A stretch of 34,732 nt of DNA from a bacterium (GCA_030372965.1 JAUCQC010000262.1:1-34732); one strand, 5' to 3'; shown: positions 17,355 to 26,655, counted from the first letter of the stretch. Notes: generated by a model not told the origin, from the sequence alone. Program-made: numbers and translations.

Positions 17355-18887
17355 ATGAAAAACCGCGTACTCTTTTTCGACACGACACTCCGGGACGGCG
17401 AGCAGGCCCCCGGGTTCAGCATGACCGTCGACCAGAAAATCGCCATGGCCAAACAGCTGGAACGGCTGGGCGCGGACGTGCTCGAGGCCGGGTTCCCGAT
17501 CGCGTCCGAAGGCGACTTTGAATCGGTCCGGAGGATCAGCCAGGAAATCCGGGGATGCGCGATCGCCGGTCTCGCCCGCACCAAGAAGGAGGACATTGAC
17601 CGCGCCTGGGAGGCCCTGAAGCACGCCAAGCGGCCCCGCATCCACACCTTCCTCGCGACGTCCGACATCCACCTGAAGCACAAGCTGAAGAAGACGCGCG
17701 AAGAAGCCCTGGAGACAGCCGTGCAGTGGGTGCGGTACGCCAAATCGCTGACCGACGACGTCCAGTTTTCCGCGGAAGACGCGACCCGGAGCGACGTCGC
17801 CTTCCTGGCCCGGGTCGTCGAGGCGGTCATCGACGCGGGCGCCACGGTCGTGAACATCCCCGACACGGTCGGGTACGCGGTTCCGGACGAATTCGGACAG
17901 CTCATCCGCGCCCTGCGGGAGACCGTGCCGAATATCGGTAAAGCCGTCCTGGCCGTGCACTGCCACAACGACCTGGGCCTGGCGGTGGCCAATTCCATCG
18001 CGGCCCTGCAGAACGGCGCGCGGCAGGTGGAATGCACGGTGAACGGCATCGGGGAACGCGCCGGAAACGCGTCGCTCGAGGAGATCGCCATGATTCTCCA
18101 CACCCGGAGCGAGCGGCTGAAGCTGACGAGCGGCATCGCGCACGCGGAGATCTACCGGTCGAGCCAGCTGCTTTCGAACATCACCGGCGTCTACGTCCAG
18201 CGGAACAAGGCCATCGTGGGGTCGAACGCGTTCGCCCACGAGGCGGGAATCCACCAGGACGGCGTTCTGAAGAATCCGCTCACCTATGAGATCATGACGC
18301 CCGTGTCGGTGGGCATTCCCGAGAGCGTTCTGGTGCTCGGCAAGCATTCGGGCCGGCACGCGCTCTCCAAGCGCTTCTCCGAGATGGGCTGCAAGCTGAC
18401 GAAGGACGAGCTGGAGAGGGTGTACACCGCCTTCACCCGTCTGGCGGACCGGAAGAAGGAGGTGTACGACGCGGATCTCATGATGCTGCTCCAGCAGGAG
18501 ACGTCGGAAACGTCTTCGGCCTATGTCCTGGAGGGGGTTCAGGTCCTGAGCGGCACCCAGCTCATCCCCACGGCGACGGTCAGACTGCGGCGTTCCGGGG
18601 AAATCAAGGAGAATTCGTCAACCGGCGACGGACCGGTCGACGCGGTCTGCCGGGCCATTGACCGCATCACGGGCTTCCCTGCGCGGATGACCGAATACAC
18701 CCTCAACGCCGTCACCAAGGGCAAGGACGCGATGGGCGAGGTGCTCCTTCAGATCGAATACCGGAAGCGCGTTTACACCGGCCGTGCGGCCAGCACGGAC
18801 GTGATCGAGGCGAGCGCCCGGGCCTACCTCAACGCGGTGAACCAGGCCGTCTTTCACCAGGAACGCAGCGCCACGGAGAAACTCTGA
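17355..18887 (+). CDS. leuA: 2-isopropylmalate synthase
   Basis: Condenses 2-ketoisovalerate with acetyl-CoA, the committed step to leucine. 510 aa from ATG 17355 (GGGGAG at 17343-17348); the frame extends upstream into the repeat region but lacks conserved sequence there. The TIM-barrel N-terminus [16 protein letters not shown], metal ligands [13 protein letters not shown], and [14 protein letters not shown] are canonical. The linker [15 protein letters not shown] and a C-terminal leucine-binding regulatory domain (about 385-505, [12 protein letters not shown] and [17 protein letters not shown]) are present, so feedback inhibition by leucine is expected. The stop overlaps the leuC start by 1 nt. 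Confidence 0.96.
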   Translation: MKNRVLFFDTTLRDGEQAPGFSMTVDQKIAMAKQLERLGADVLEAGFPIASEGDFESVRRISQEIRGCAIAGLARTKKEDIDRAWEALKHAKRPRIHTFLATSDIHLKHKLKKTREEALETAVQWVRYAKSLTDDVQFSAEDATRSDVAFLARVVEAVIDAGATVVNIPDTVGYAVPDEFGQLIRALRETVPNIGKAVLAVHCHNDLGLAVANSIAALQNGARQVECTVNGIGERAGNASLEEIAMILHTRSERLKLTSGIAHAEIYRSSQLLSNITGVYVQRNKAIVGSNAFAHEAGIHQDGVLKNPLTYEIMTPVSVGIPESVLVLGKHSGRHALSKRFSEMGCKLTKDELERVYTAFTRLADRKKEVYDADLMMLLQQETSETSSAYVLEGVQVLSGTQLIPTATVRLRRSGEIKENSSTGDGPVDAVCRAIDRITGFPARMTEYTLNAVTKGKDAMGEVLLQIEYRKRVYTGRAASTDVIEASARAYLNAVNQAVFHQERSATEKL

Positions 18888-20176
18888 TGACCCTGACGGA
18901 AAAGATCATCGCCGAACACGCCGGACGGGCCTCCGTCCGGCCCGGGGAAAACGTCTGGATCCGGGTCGACGTGCTCATGACGCACGACGTCTGCGGACCC
19001 GGGACCATCGGCATCTTCAAGAACCAGTTCGGCCCGGACGCGAAGGTCTGGGACCCGTTCAAGGTCGCCGTGATACCGGATCATTACATTTTCACGAAGG
19101 ACCGCCACGCGATGCGGAACCTCGAAATCCTGCGGGCCTTCGCGAAGGAACAGAAGCTTCCGTACCTGTACGACGCGAATTCCCCCTGGTACAAGGGCGT
19201 CTGTCACGTCGCCCTGGCCGAGGAGGGATTCACCATTCCGGGACAGACCCTCTTCGGGACCGATTCCCACACGTGCACCGCCGGCGCGTTCGGCGAGTTC
19301 GCGACCGGAATCGGTAACACCGACGCCGCCTTCATCATGGGGACCGGGCGCATCTGGGTGAAGGTTCCGGAGACGCTCCGTTTCATCCTGGAAGGCGCGC
19401 TCCCGGAGTTCGTCACCGCGAAAGACGTCATCCTCCGGATCATCGGCGACATCGGTGCGGACGGCGCCACCTACCGGGCCATGGAATTCGAAGGGGACGG
19501 CATACGGGCCATGGACATGGAGGAGCGCATGACGCTCTGCAACATGGCCATCGAGGCCGGCGGCAAGAACGGAATCATCGCGGCGGATGAAAAGACCGTG
19601 GCGTTCGTGAAGGCCCGCACGGACAAGGCGTTCACCACTCCGGCCAGCGACCCGGACGCGGCGTTCGCGGGAACGGTCAAGTACCGCGCCCGGGACCTGG
19701 AACCCGTGGTCGCCAAACCGTTTTCCCCGGCCAACGTGGCCCCGGCCCGGAGCCTGAAGGACGTGAAGCTGGACCAGTGCTACATCGGATCGTGCACGGG
19801 CGGCAAACTCGAGGACCTGAAAGCCGCGGCGGCCGTCCTGGCCGGCGGACAGGTCCGGACGCGCACGGTCGTGGTGCCGGCCACCGTCTCGGTGGAGCAC
19901 GCGCTTTCGATCGAGCAGATCCGGGGACGGACCCTGAAGCGGATTTTCGAGGATGCCGGGGCCAAAATCGGGCCGCCCTCCTGCGCGGCCTGCCTCGGGG
20001 GCCCGCCGGACACCTTCGGCCGGCTCAACGGGAGCGAGGTCTGCCTCTCGACGACGAACCGGAACTTCCCGGGCCGCATGGGATCCCCGGACTCCCAGAC
20101 CTATCTGGCCTCGCCCCTCACCGTGGCCGCATCGGCGCTGAAGGGCCGAATCACGGATCCCCGGGACGTGCTGTGA
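18887..20176 (+). CDS. leuC: 3-isopropylmalate dehydratase, large subunit
   Basis: Aconitase-family subunit holding the [4Fe-4S] cluster. With LeuD it isomerises 2- to 3-isopropylmalate. 429 aa, the shorter archaeal/HacA-like form rather than the roughly 465-aa enterobacterial form. Motifs: FGTDSHTCTAGAFGEFATGI, cluster cysteines in CYIGSCTGGKLED and PPSCAACLGGPPDTFGR, and substrate region NRNFPGRMGSPDSQTYLASP. The ATG overlaps the leuA stop (TGATG). The homologous homoaconitase cannot be excluded by sequence alone, but the operon makes leucine synthesis clear. Confidence 0.94.
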   Translation: MTLTEKIIAEHAGRASVRPGENVWIRVDVLMTHDVCGPGTIGIFKNQFGPDAKVWDPFKVAVIPDHYIFTKDRHAMRNLEILRAFAKEQKLPYLYDANSPWYKGVCHVALAEEGFTIPGQTLFGTDSHTCTAGAFGEFATGIGNTDAAFIMGTGRIWVKVPETLRFILEGALPEFVTAKDVILRIIGDIGADGATYRAMEFEGDGIRAMDMEERMTLCNMAIEAGGKNGIIAADEKTVAFVKARTDKAFTTPASDPDAAFAGTVKYRARDLEPVVAKPFSPANVAPARSLKDVKLDQCYIGSCTGGKLEDLKAAAAVLAGGQVRTRTVVVPATVSVEHALSIEQIRGRTLKRIFEDAGAKIGPPSCAACLGGPPDTFGRLNGSEVCLSTTNRNFPGRMGSPDSQTYLASPLTVAASALKGRITDPRDVL

Positions 20177-20259
20177 CGGAACTCCCGAAACATCAAGCCC
20201 CCGGGTCCGGCCGAACCGCCGGAACGGGCCCGCAACCGGACGCACAACAGAAGGAGCCC

Positions 20260-20826
20260 ATGCCCGTGAGCCTCATCCGAGGGAAAGCCTTCGTTCTCGG
20301 GAACGACGTCGACACGGACCAGATCATTCCCGCCCAGCACCTCGTGTACAACCTGGACGACCCGCAGGAGCGGAAGCTCTACGGGCAATTCGCCCTGTCC
20401 GGCGTGCCCATCCACCAGTCCGGACTGCCGAACGGGAACCTGCCGTTCGTGGAGCCTGGCAACGACCTGTCGTGCTTCTCGATCGTCGTCGGCGGCCGCA
20501 ACTTCGGCTGCGGGTCCTCGCGCGAGCACGCGCCGGTCGCCCTCCAGATGGCCGGAGTGCAGGTCGTGATCGCCGAATCGTACGCGCGCATTTTCTACCG
20601 GAACGCCGTGGACGGGGGGTATTTCATCCCGTACGAATGCCGGGTTTCCCTGCCCCAGGAGATCCGGACGAACGAGGACCTGGAAATCGACACCGGCGCG
20701 AATCTCCTGCGCGATCTCAGCACGAAGAAGGAATATCCCCTTTCGCCTCTGGGGGACGTGTCGGCCATTGTCGCGGCCGGAGGGATTTTCGAGTACGCCA
20801 AAAAACACAACATGCTGGGGCGGTGA
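20260..20826 (+). CDS. leuD: 3-isopropylmalate dehydratase, small subunit
   Basis: The swivel-domain partner of LeuC. 188 aa from ATG 20260 with a strong AAGGAG at 20251-20256. It opens with GKAFVLGNDVDTDQIIPAQH and has the signature GGRNFGCGSSREHAPVALQ followed by AESYARIFYRNAVDGGYF. Between these is an insert (LYGQFALSGVPIHQSG to FVEPGN, about residues 45-70) resembling the longer plant and plastid small subunits rather than the compact archaeal type. There is an 83-nt gap after leuC with no other gene. Confidence 0.94.
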   Translation: MPVSLIRGKAFVLGNDVDTDQIIPAQHLVYNLDDPQERKLYGQFALSGVPIHQSGLPNGNLPFVEPGNDLSCFSIVVGGRNFGCGSSREHAPVALQMAGVQVVIAESYARIFYRNAVDGGYFIPYECRVSLPQEIRTNEDLEIDTGANLLRDLSTKKEYPLSPLGDVSAIVAAGGIFEYAKKHNMLGR

Positions 20827-20877
20827 CCGGCGCGACCGCCGGCCCCCCCGCGCTCATCCATTGAAAGGAAACCCCGC

Positions 20878-21942
20878 GTGAGCCAGAAGTCTTACAAAAT
20901 CGCCCTCATCCCCGGAGACGGAACCGGACCCGAAGTCGTGACCGAGGGCGTCAAAGTGCTCGATGCCGCCTCACGGAAATTCGGTTTCAAACTCGATTTC
21001 ACGCATTTCGATTTCGGGGGCGAGCGGTACATGAAAACCGGTGAGGTGCTTCCAGACTCGGCGGCTTCCGAACTGAGGAAATTCGACGCGATTTTCCTGG
21101 GCGCCATCGGCCATCCGGACGTCAAACCGGGCATACTCGAGAAGGGCATTCTGCTCAGGCTGCGTTTTGAACTTGACCAGTACATCAACCTGCGTCCGGT
21201 CAAGCTGTACCCGGGCGTCGAGACACCGCTCCGGGGGAAGGGACCGGCGGACATCGATTACATCGTGGTGCGCGAGAACACGGGCGGAATCTACACGGGC
21301 ACCGGAGGCGTGACCATGAAGGGCACGCCGCACGAGGTGGCCGTGCAGAGCAATGTCTACAACCGTTTCCAGGTCGAGCGGTGCGTCCGTTACGCCTTCG
21401 AGGTGACGCGGAAGCGGAACCGGAAGAAGACCCTCGCGCTCTGCGGCAAGACCAACGTGCTGACCTACGTGTTCGACCTGTGGGAGCGCGTGTTCCACGA
21501 GGTGGGGCAGAAGGAATACCCGGACATCAAGCGGGAATACTACCATGTCGACGCGACTTGCATGTGGATGGTGAAGAATCCCGAATGGTTCGACGTCATC
21601 GTGACCGACAACATGTTCGGCGACATCATCACCGATCTCGGCGCCATGACTCAGGGCGGCATGGGCATCGCCGCGGGCGGCAACCTCAACCCCGAGGGCG
21701 TCAGCATGTTCGAGCCCATCGGCGGATCCGCCCCCAAATACACGGGGAAGAACGTCATCAACCCGCTGGCCGCGATCTGCAGCGGAATGATGATGCTCGA
21801 TCACCTGGGAGAAACGGCCGCGGCGGAGGCCATCGAACGGTCCGTGATGGACGTGACGGCGCACAAGTTGAAAAGCCTCAGCGCGGGCAAGATGGGCTAT
21901 TCCACGACCGAGGTGGGGGATCTCGTGGCGAAAGGCCTCTGA
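20878..21942 (+). CDS. leuB: 3-isopropylmalate dehydrogenase
   Basis: Beta-decarboxylating dehydrogenase (354 aa) that oxidises 3-isopropylmalate to 2-ketoisocaproate. GTG start at 20878, with GAAAGGAAA about 9 nt upstream. Motifs: [23 protein letters not shown], the substrate-binding [27 protein letters not shown], the catalytic Lys/Asp region CGKTNVLTY and [16 protein letters not shown], and [14 protein letters not shown]. The nucleotide-binding [14 protein letters not shown] fits NAD use. Isocitrate or tartrate dehydrogenases share the fold, but the operon supports LeuB. It is the last gene of the ilv-leu operon. Confidence 0.94.
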   Translation: MSQKSYKIALIPGDGTGPEVVTEGVKVLDAASRKFGFKLDFTHFDFGGERYMKTGEVLPDSAASELRKFDAIFLGAIGHPDVKPGILEKGILLRLRFELDQYINLRPVKLYPGVETPLRGKGPADIDYIVVRENTGGIYTGTGGVTMKGTPHEVAVQSNVYNRFQVERCVRYAFEVTRKRNRKKTLALCGKTNVLTYVFDLWERVFHEVGQKEYPDIKREYYHVDATCMWMVKNPEWFDVIVTDNMFGDIITDLGAMTQGGMGIAAGGNLNPEGVSMFEPIGGSAPKYTGKNVINPLAAICSGMMMLDHLGETAAAEAIERSVMDVTAHKLKSLSAGKMGYSTTEVGDLVAKGL

Positions 21943-21946
21943 AAGC

Positions 21947-21988
21947 GCATGGAGCACGGGGCATGGCGCACAGCGGGGAGCGCAAAAA
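21947..21988 (+). repeat. Degenerate GCATGGN heptads after leuB
   Basis: Immediately after leuB the sequence reads in 7-nt steps: GCATGGA, GCACGGG, GCATGGC, GCACAGC, GGGGAGC, GCAAAAA. The periodicity is visible but the units are diverged. It has the same unit length as the GTTCAAA palindromes around ilvC, though a different motif. The rest of the leuB to GroES-like gap (to 22149) shows no gene. Confidence 0.45.
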
Positions 21989-22096
21989 GGGGAGAGGAAA
22001 GCGGAATTCAGACCCGCCGGTCGCCTTCAAGCGTCCGGACGGCTCGGAATCGGGAGTGTGGAGCGGCTGATTGAAGCTTCCGCGGCCCTTTCCGCA

Positions 22097-22119
22097 TCGC
22101 GCGACCGGGGAACGCGCGA
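22097..22119. other. Short hairpin between convergent genes
   Basis: TCGCGCG (22097-22103) pairs with CGCGCGA (22113-22119) across a 9-nt loop. No T-run follows on either strand, so it is not a convincing intrinsic terminator, though it is the only stem seen between leuB and the convergent GroES-like gene. Confidence 0.3.
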
Positions 22120-22149
22120 GCGATCAGATTCAGAGGAGCGGAGGGTCCG

Positions 22150-22521
22150 TCACTCCTCCAGGTCCGCGTCGCGCAGCAGGACCAGGATGGCCGCCTGCGG
22201 GATGACCAGATAGGTTTTCTCCTCGTACTTGATTTCCACGGCCGCTTTTCTGAGAAAGATGGCGACATCGCCCTCCCGGGCCTGCATGGGCACGTGCTGC
22301 GCCGTGGATGCCGGGCGTTTCCACGGCTCCTCGTCAGCCCCTCCCGGGTCCGGAAGGGCCAATCCCGGCCCCGTGGCGGCCACGATGCCGCTCTGAACCG
22401 CGTCCTTGTCCAGCACCGTCTGCGGGAGGTACAATCCGACGGCGGTCCGGTCGACGCCGTCATCCGGGCGGATCAGCACGCGGTCGCCGATGACAATCAG
22501 CCTTCTTCTCTTTCTGTTCAC
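22150..22521 (-). CDS. Solitary divergent GroES-like (Cpn10) protein
   Basis: A 123-aa protein with the Cpn10 fold pattern: an opening IVIGDRVLIRPDDG, a mobile-loop-like segment GLYLPQTVLDKDAVQSG (LYL where GroES has IVL), GIVAATGPG, then EGDVAIF and the closing YLVIPQAAILVLL. Between GPG and EGD there are about 30 residues instead of the usual 15-18, so the roof or tongue region is enlarged. GTG start at 22521 with GGAGGG about 7 nt upstream on the minus strand. There is no groEL next to it, and it is the only minus-strand gene in the window. It may be an accessory co-chaperonin paralog; the standard groES would be elsewhere. Confidence 0.8.
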   Translation of the reverse strand: MNRKRRRLIVIGDRVLIRPDDGVDRTAVGLYLPQTVLDKDAVQSGIVAATGPGLALPDPGGADEEPWKRPASTAQHVPMQAREGDVAIFLRKAAVEIKYEEKTYLVIPQAAILVLLRDADLEE

Positions 22522-22583
22522 GGAATGCCCTCCGGATGGTCCCCGGTCTCTTGAGTATGGACGTCTGAGAATAATTTAGAGGA

Positions 22584-24038
22584 ATGCCTCTGTATTGTCA
22601 AGGCAAAACAACGATCAGCCGGACCGTCCAGGGTGTCCCGGCCGGGGCCGCCTGGAAATGGCGGTTCTGGGTCTTCATGTTCTACCTGGCCCTGTTGACG
22701 CTGGCGCCCTACCGGCCGTCTTTTCGGACCCTCGACCTGTTGCACCGCTCCAACCCGCTGGACGTTCTTCAGGACCTGATCTATCTCGGTCCCCTGGATA
22801 TCCTGAACAATATCGTCCTGTTTCTGCCGTTCGGATTTCTTCTGCCGATGGCCTATCCCGCCCGGTTCGGCGGCAATTCCGCGAATCATATCGTGCGAAC
22901 CGCGGCCGCGGGTCTGGCCGTCAGCGCTTTCATCGAGACCGCGCAGCTCTTTCTGCCGGGACGGTCCACCACCCTCAACGACCTGGCGATGAACGGTTTC
23001 GGCACGCTGATGGGGTTCCGGCTCGCTTCGGTCTGGTGTTCCAGCCGCCGTCCCAATCCGGCGTTGAACGGCCGGAGAAAAAGAAAAACCGCGTGGGTTC
23101 TGGTTGTTCTGTACGGCGCCGGTCTGGCCGGACTTTGCGCCTGGCCCTCGATACGGAACGGTTTTCAGACCTGGGAGTCGGGGTTCCCGCTCCTCATCGG
23201 CAATGAAGCCACGCGCGACCGGCCCTGGGTCGGGGAGATCAGTGAAATCGTCCTGAAAACGGGACCGAAAGGCGGATGCGCGGGAAGCGGGGGCGTGCCG
23301 GCCCGGGAGACCGCGGAAGATTTCCGGAATGCATTGCTCCACTTCGACTTCCGGGAGGGCCGGGGGGACACCGTTTTTTCCAAAACCGCGGAAGGCGGCC
23401 TGTTCCGGATGACGGCGGAGCGTCTTGAATGGAACGGGAACGGGTCCGGTATCCGCGTCAACGGGGAACGGCCGCTCCGGAGCGTCGATCCGACGGATCC
23501 TGTCATGGATCCGGTCAGACGCGCCTCTTCAATGATCCTGACGGTGCGGCTCAGGACCCAGTATCCGTCGCAATCCGGTCCTGCGCGCATCGTCACCCTG
23601 TCCGGAAACACACAGGAGCGGAATTTCACGCTGGCCCAGGACGGGGCTGATCTGGTATTCCGCGTGCGGACGGAACAGGCCGGCCCGAACGGTTCCCTCA
23701 AAATGGCATCCGCCCCGGGCGTGTTCCTGAACCGCGGCTGGCTTCGGGTGGATGCGGTTTTCAACCGCGGGTATTCGGCGCTTTACGTGAACGGCCGGCC
23801 GGCCGGACGTTCTTTGACCGTTCCGGACGACTACCTGCCGGATGCCCTCGGGATGGGCGAAGGCCGGCTGTCGGAGATACTGTTCTGGCTGGCCGTACTG
23901 ATGCCTTTTGGATTTCTGGCTTCCAGGCTTTTTACCTCCCGCTGGCGCAGGCCGGCGGGTTTTGCCGCCGCTTTTCTCTTCTTCATCCTGATCCGTTCCG
24001 CCGCGTGGTGCTTCCTGCATCAACCCTTTGGTTTTTAA
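22584..24038 (+). CDS. VanZ-family membrane protein with an embedded LamG-like domain
   Basis: 484-aa integral membrane protein. Residues about 25-150 are VanZ-like, with helices at WVFMFYLALLTLAPYR, LDILNNIVLFLPFGFLLPMA, VRTAAAGLAVSAFIETAQLF and LNDLAMNGFGTLMGF, the last two including the family ETAQLFLPGRSTTLNDLAMN region. Another helix lies at about 170-190. Residues about 230-415 form a soluble, probably extracytoplasmic, concanavalin/LamG-like beta domain (LLHFDFREGRGD, VDAVFNRGYSALYVNGRP). Two more helices close the protein (LSEILFWLAVLMPFGFLASR and AAFLFFILIRSAAWCFL). Function is unknown; VanZ relatives affect glycopeptide sensitivity, and LamG domains often bind carbohydrate. The ATG is weakly supported, as AGAGGA directly abuts it. 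Confidence 0.8.
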   Translation: MPLYCQGKTTISRTVQGVPAGAAWKWRFWVFMFYLALLTLAPYRPSFRTLDLLHRSNPLDVLQDLIYLGPLDILNNIVLFLPFGFLLPMAYPARFGGNSANHIVRTAAAGLAVSAFIETAQLFLPGRSTTLNDLAMNGFGTLMGFRLASVWCSSRRPNPALNGRRKRKTAWVLVVLYGAGLAGLCAWPSIRNGFQTWESGFPLLIGNEATRDRPWVGEISEIVLKTGPKGGCAGSGGVPARETAEDFRNALLHFDFREGRGDTVFSKTAEGGLFRMTAERLEWNGNGSGIRVNGERPLRSVDPTDPVMDPVRRASSMILTVRLRTQYPSQSGPARIVTLSGNTQERNFTLAQDGADLVFRVRTEQAGPNGSLKMASAPGVFLNRGWLRVDAVFNRGYSALYVNGRPAGRSLTVPDDYLPDALGMGEGRLSEILFWLAVLMPFGFLASRLFTSRWRRPAGFAAAFLFFILIRSAAWCFLHQPFGF

Positions 24039-24058
24039 TCAAATGCATCAAAAAAATC

Positions 24059-24087
24059 TTTTCTTTTCAATTCCGTATTCGTATATT
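24059..24087 (+). promoter_or_regulatory. Candidate promoter of leuS
   Basis: -10 TATATT (24082-24087) lies 17 nt after a poor -35 (TTTTCT, 24059-24064), downstream of an A/T-rich stretch. It is supported mainly by the same TATATT hexamer used at the other three promoters in the window and by its position 48 nt before leuS. Confidence 0.42.
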
Positions 24088-24134
24088 ATTCGAAATCACG
24101 AAAGCCTTTTCCTAAGCAAGGGGCAAAATCAGGC

Positions 24135-26585
24135 ATGAGTCAATATCCTTTTTCCGAGATCGAACATAAATGGCGGAAAATCTGGTCTGACACCGGGCTG
24201 TACAGGACCGACATGACCGAAACGGAGAAAAAACTGTACTGTCTGGTCATGTTTCTGTACCCGTCCGGCGACCGGCTGCACATCGGGCACTGGTGGAATT
24301 ACGGGCCCACGGACACCTGGGCGCGCTTCAAGCGCATGCAGGGATACCGCGTCTTTGAGCCCATGGGATACGACGCGTTCGGCCTGCCCGCGGAGAATTA
24401 CGCGATCAAGGTCGGCGTTCACCCGGCGGTGTCGACCGCGTCCAACATCCGCAGCATCCGGAAGCAACTGGAAAACATGGGCGCGATGTACGACTGGGAC
24501 CGGGAGATCAACACGAGCGATCCCGCCTATTACCGCTGGACACAGTGGCTCTTTCTGCTGCTCTACCGGAACGGTCTGGCGTACCGGAAAAAGGCGCCGG
24601 TGAACTGGTGCCCATCTTGCAAGACGGTGCTGGCCAACGAACAGGCCGAGGGCGGCCGCTGCGAGCGATGCGAGACCGAGGTCGTGCGCCAGGATCTCGA
24701 ACAGTGGTTCTTCAAGATCACGGAATTCGCGGACGCGCTCCTGGAGGGACTGGACCGGGTCGACTGGCCTGAAAAGACAAAGATCATGCAGCGGAACTGG
24801 ATCGGAAGGAGCGAGGGCGCCTTCGTCCGTTTTCCGCTCGACGGCCGTGAAGGCGAAATCGAGGTTTTCACCACCCGGCCGGACACGCTCTGGGGCGTCA
24901 CCTACATGGTGCTCGCGCCCGAGCATCCGCTGGTCTCCCCGCTGACCACGCCGGAACGGAAGGCCGAAGTGGAAGCGGCTGTGGACCGCGCGCGGCGCCA
25001 GTCCGAAATAGACCGCACGTCCACCGAACGGGAGAAGACGGGCGTGTTCACCGGCAGCTTCTGCGTCAACCCGGTCAACGGCCGAAAAGTGCCCGTCTGG
25101 ATCGCCGATTACGTGATTCTATCATACGGCACCGGCGCGGTGATGGCCGTTCCGGCGCATGACACGCGTGATTTCGATTTCGCCCGGAAATACGGGCTTC
25201 CGATCACCGAGGTAATCAGCCCGGACGGATCCCCGCGCGGCGCGCTGTCGGAAGCCTACGTGGATCCCGGGATCATGGTGAATTCCGGGCCCTTTGACGG
25301 GCAGCCCTCCGAAACGGGCCGGGAGGCCGTGATCCGGCACCTGGAGAAGCTCCAGGCCGGGGGCCGGAAGGTGAATTACAGGATCCGCGACTGGCTCATC
25401 TCGCGCCAGCGTTACTGGGGCGCGCCGATTCCCATGGTGTATTGCGACGCGTGCGGCATGGTGCCCGTTCCGGAGGACGCGCTTCCGGTGCTCCTGCCGG
25501 AGAAGGTCGAATTCACCGGCGCCGGCCAGTCGCCGCTGACCACCAATCCGGAATGGATGACCGCGCCCTGCCCGTCCTGCGGAAAGCCCGGCCGGCGCGA
25601 GGCCGACACCATGGACACCTTCGTCTGCTCCTCCTGGTATTACCTGCGGTACCCGGATCCCAAAATCGACACCGCGCCCTTCAACCGGGAGCTCGTCGCG
25701 CGGTGGCTTCCGGTGGACCAGTACGTCGGCGGTTCGGAGCACGCCGTCATGCACCTGCTCTACGCGCGTTTCATCACCAAGGTCCTGCACCGGCTCGGCT
25801 GGCTGCCGTTCGACGAGCCGTTCACGCGCCTGGTTCATCAGGGCGTGATCACCAACGCCGGCGCCAAGATGTCGAAATCGCGAGGCAACGTCATCAATCC
25901 CGATCCCTACGTCGAAAAGTACGGGTCTGACGTGTTCCGCGTCTATCTTATGTTCATGGGCGACTACACGGTTGGAGGCGACTGGTCCGACGAGGGCATA
26001 CAGGGCGTGCACCGGTTTCTCAACCGCGTCTGGCGGATCGTCGAGACCGTCCTGGAGAACCCGCCACGCGGGGCCGAGACCGCCCGGTCGACGGAACTGG
26101 AACGCACGCTCCATCACGCCGTGCAGGCGGTCACGAACGACCTGGGCCGGTTTCAGTTCAACACCTCCATCAGCCGGATCATGGAACTGGTCAACGCCCT
26201 CTATCTCTACGTCCAGGATCTCGGTCCGGACGCCCAGAACGCCGAGGTTCTGGGGAACGCGATCGAGAAGCTGGCCCTTCTCATCGCGCCGTTCGCCCCG
26301 CACCTGGGAGAGGAACTCTGGTCCCGGACCGGTCACGCGGGCAGTGTGTTCAACGCAAAATGGCCCGAATGGGACGCGTCGAAGCTGAAGGCCGACACGG
26401 TGTCCATGGCGGTTCAGATCAACGGCAGGGTCCGCGGGCAGGTGGAAGTCGCGGCCGGGGCGGAGGATGCCGCGGTGCTCGACGCCGTCCGGAAGGACCC
26501 GAAGCTGTCGCGCCATCTCGAAGGGACGACCCTGCGGAAGGCCATTGTCGTGAAGAACAAACTCGTCAATCTGGTCGTGCAATGA
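24135..26585 (+). CDS. leuS: Leucyl-tRNA synthetase
   Basis: Class I synthetase charging tRNA-Leu. 816 aa, bacterial type. HIGH motif (residues 49-52, RLHIGHWWN) and KMSKS (578-582, GAKMSKSRGNVINPD) are intact. Zinc-binding-like cysteine pairs are in WCPSCKTVLANEQ, CERCETEV, YCDACGM and CPSCGKPGR. The CP1 editing domain spans about 220-400, with the Thr-rich EVFTTRPDTLWGVTYMVLAPEH and GTGAVMAVPAHDTRDF. The anticodon-binding and C-terminal domains follow (VQINGRVRGQVEV). Start ATG 24135 has AAGGGG about 11 nt upstream. It appears monocistronic: it has its own candidate promoter and a strong terminator. Its nearness to the leucine operon may be coincidental. Confidence 0.97.
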   Translation: MSQYPFSEIEHKWRKIWSDTGLYRTDMTETEKKLYCLVMFLYPSGDRLHIGHWWNYGPTDTWARFKRMQGYRVFEPMGYDAFGLPAENYAIKVGVHPAVSTASNIRSIRKQLENMGAMYDWDREINTSDPAYYRWTQWLFLLLYRNGLAYRKKAPVNWCPSCKTVLANEQAEGGRCERCETEVVRQDLEQWFFKITEFADALLEGLDRVDWPEKTKIMQRNWIGRSEGAFVRFPLDGREGEIEVFTTRPDTLWGVTYMVLAPEHPLVSPLTTPERKAEVEAAVDRARRQSEIDRTSTEREKTGVFTGSFCVNPVNGRKVPVWIADYVILSYGTGAVMAVPAHDTRDFDFARKYGLPITEVISPDGSPRGALSEAYVDPGIMVNSGPFDGQPSETGREAVIRHLEKLQAGGRKVNYRIRDWLISRQRYWGAPIPMVYCDACGMVPVPEDALPVLLPEKVEFTGAGQSPLTTNPEWMTAPCPSCGKPGRREADTMDTFVCSSWYYLRYPDPKIDTAPFNRELVARWLPVDQYVGGSEHAVMHLLYARFITKVLHRLGWLPFDEPFTRLVHQGVITNAGAKMSKSRGNVINPDPYVEKYGSDVFRVYLMFMGDYTVGGDWSDEGIQGVHRFLNRVWRIVETVLENPPRGAETARSTELERTLHHAVQAVTNDLGRFQFNTSISRIMELVNALYLYVQDLGPDAQNAEVLGNAIEKLALLIAPFAPHLGEELWSRTGHAGSVFNAKWPEWDASKLKADTVSMAVQINGRVRGQVEVAAGAEDAAVLDAVRKDPKLSRHLEGTTLRKAIVVKNKLVNLVVQ

Positions 26586-26597
26586 TCTTTGAATGGA

Positions 26598-26630
26598 TCC
26601 GGGCCGGGAAGGCCCGGACCGTTTTTTTTT
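26598..26630 (+). terminator. Rho-independent terminator after leuS
   Basis: CCGGGCC (26599-26605) pairs with GGCCCGG (26611-26617) across loop GGGAA, extended by one T-A pair, followed by ACCG and nine T residues (26622-26630). It lies 13 nt after the leuS stop. Confidence 0.9.
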
Positions 26631-26655
26631 CATCCCAGCCGAAGGAGGACACCAC

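Noticed and set aside
22097-22119. Intrinsic terminator between leuB and the GroES-like gene
   Set aside because: The stem is good but there is no T-run on either strand. It is listed only as a hairpin.
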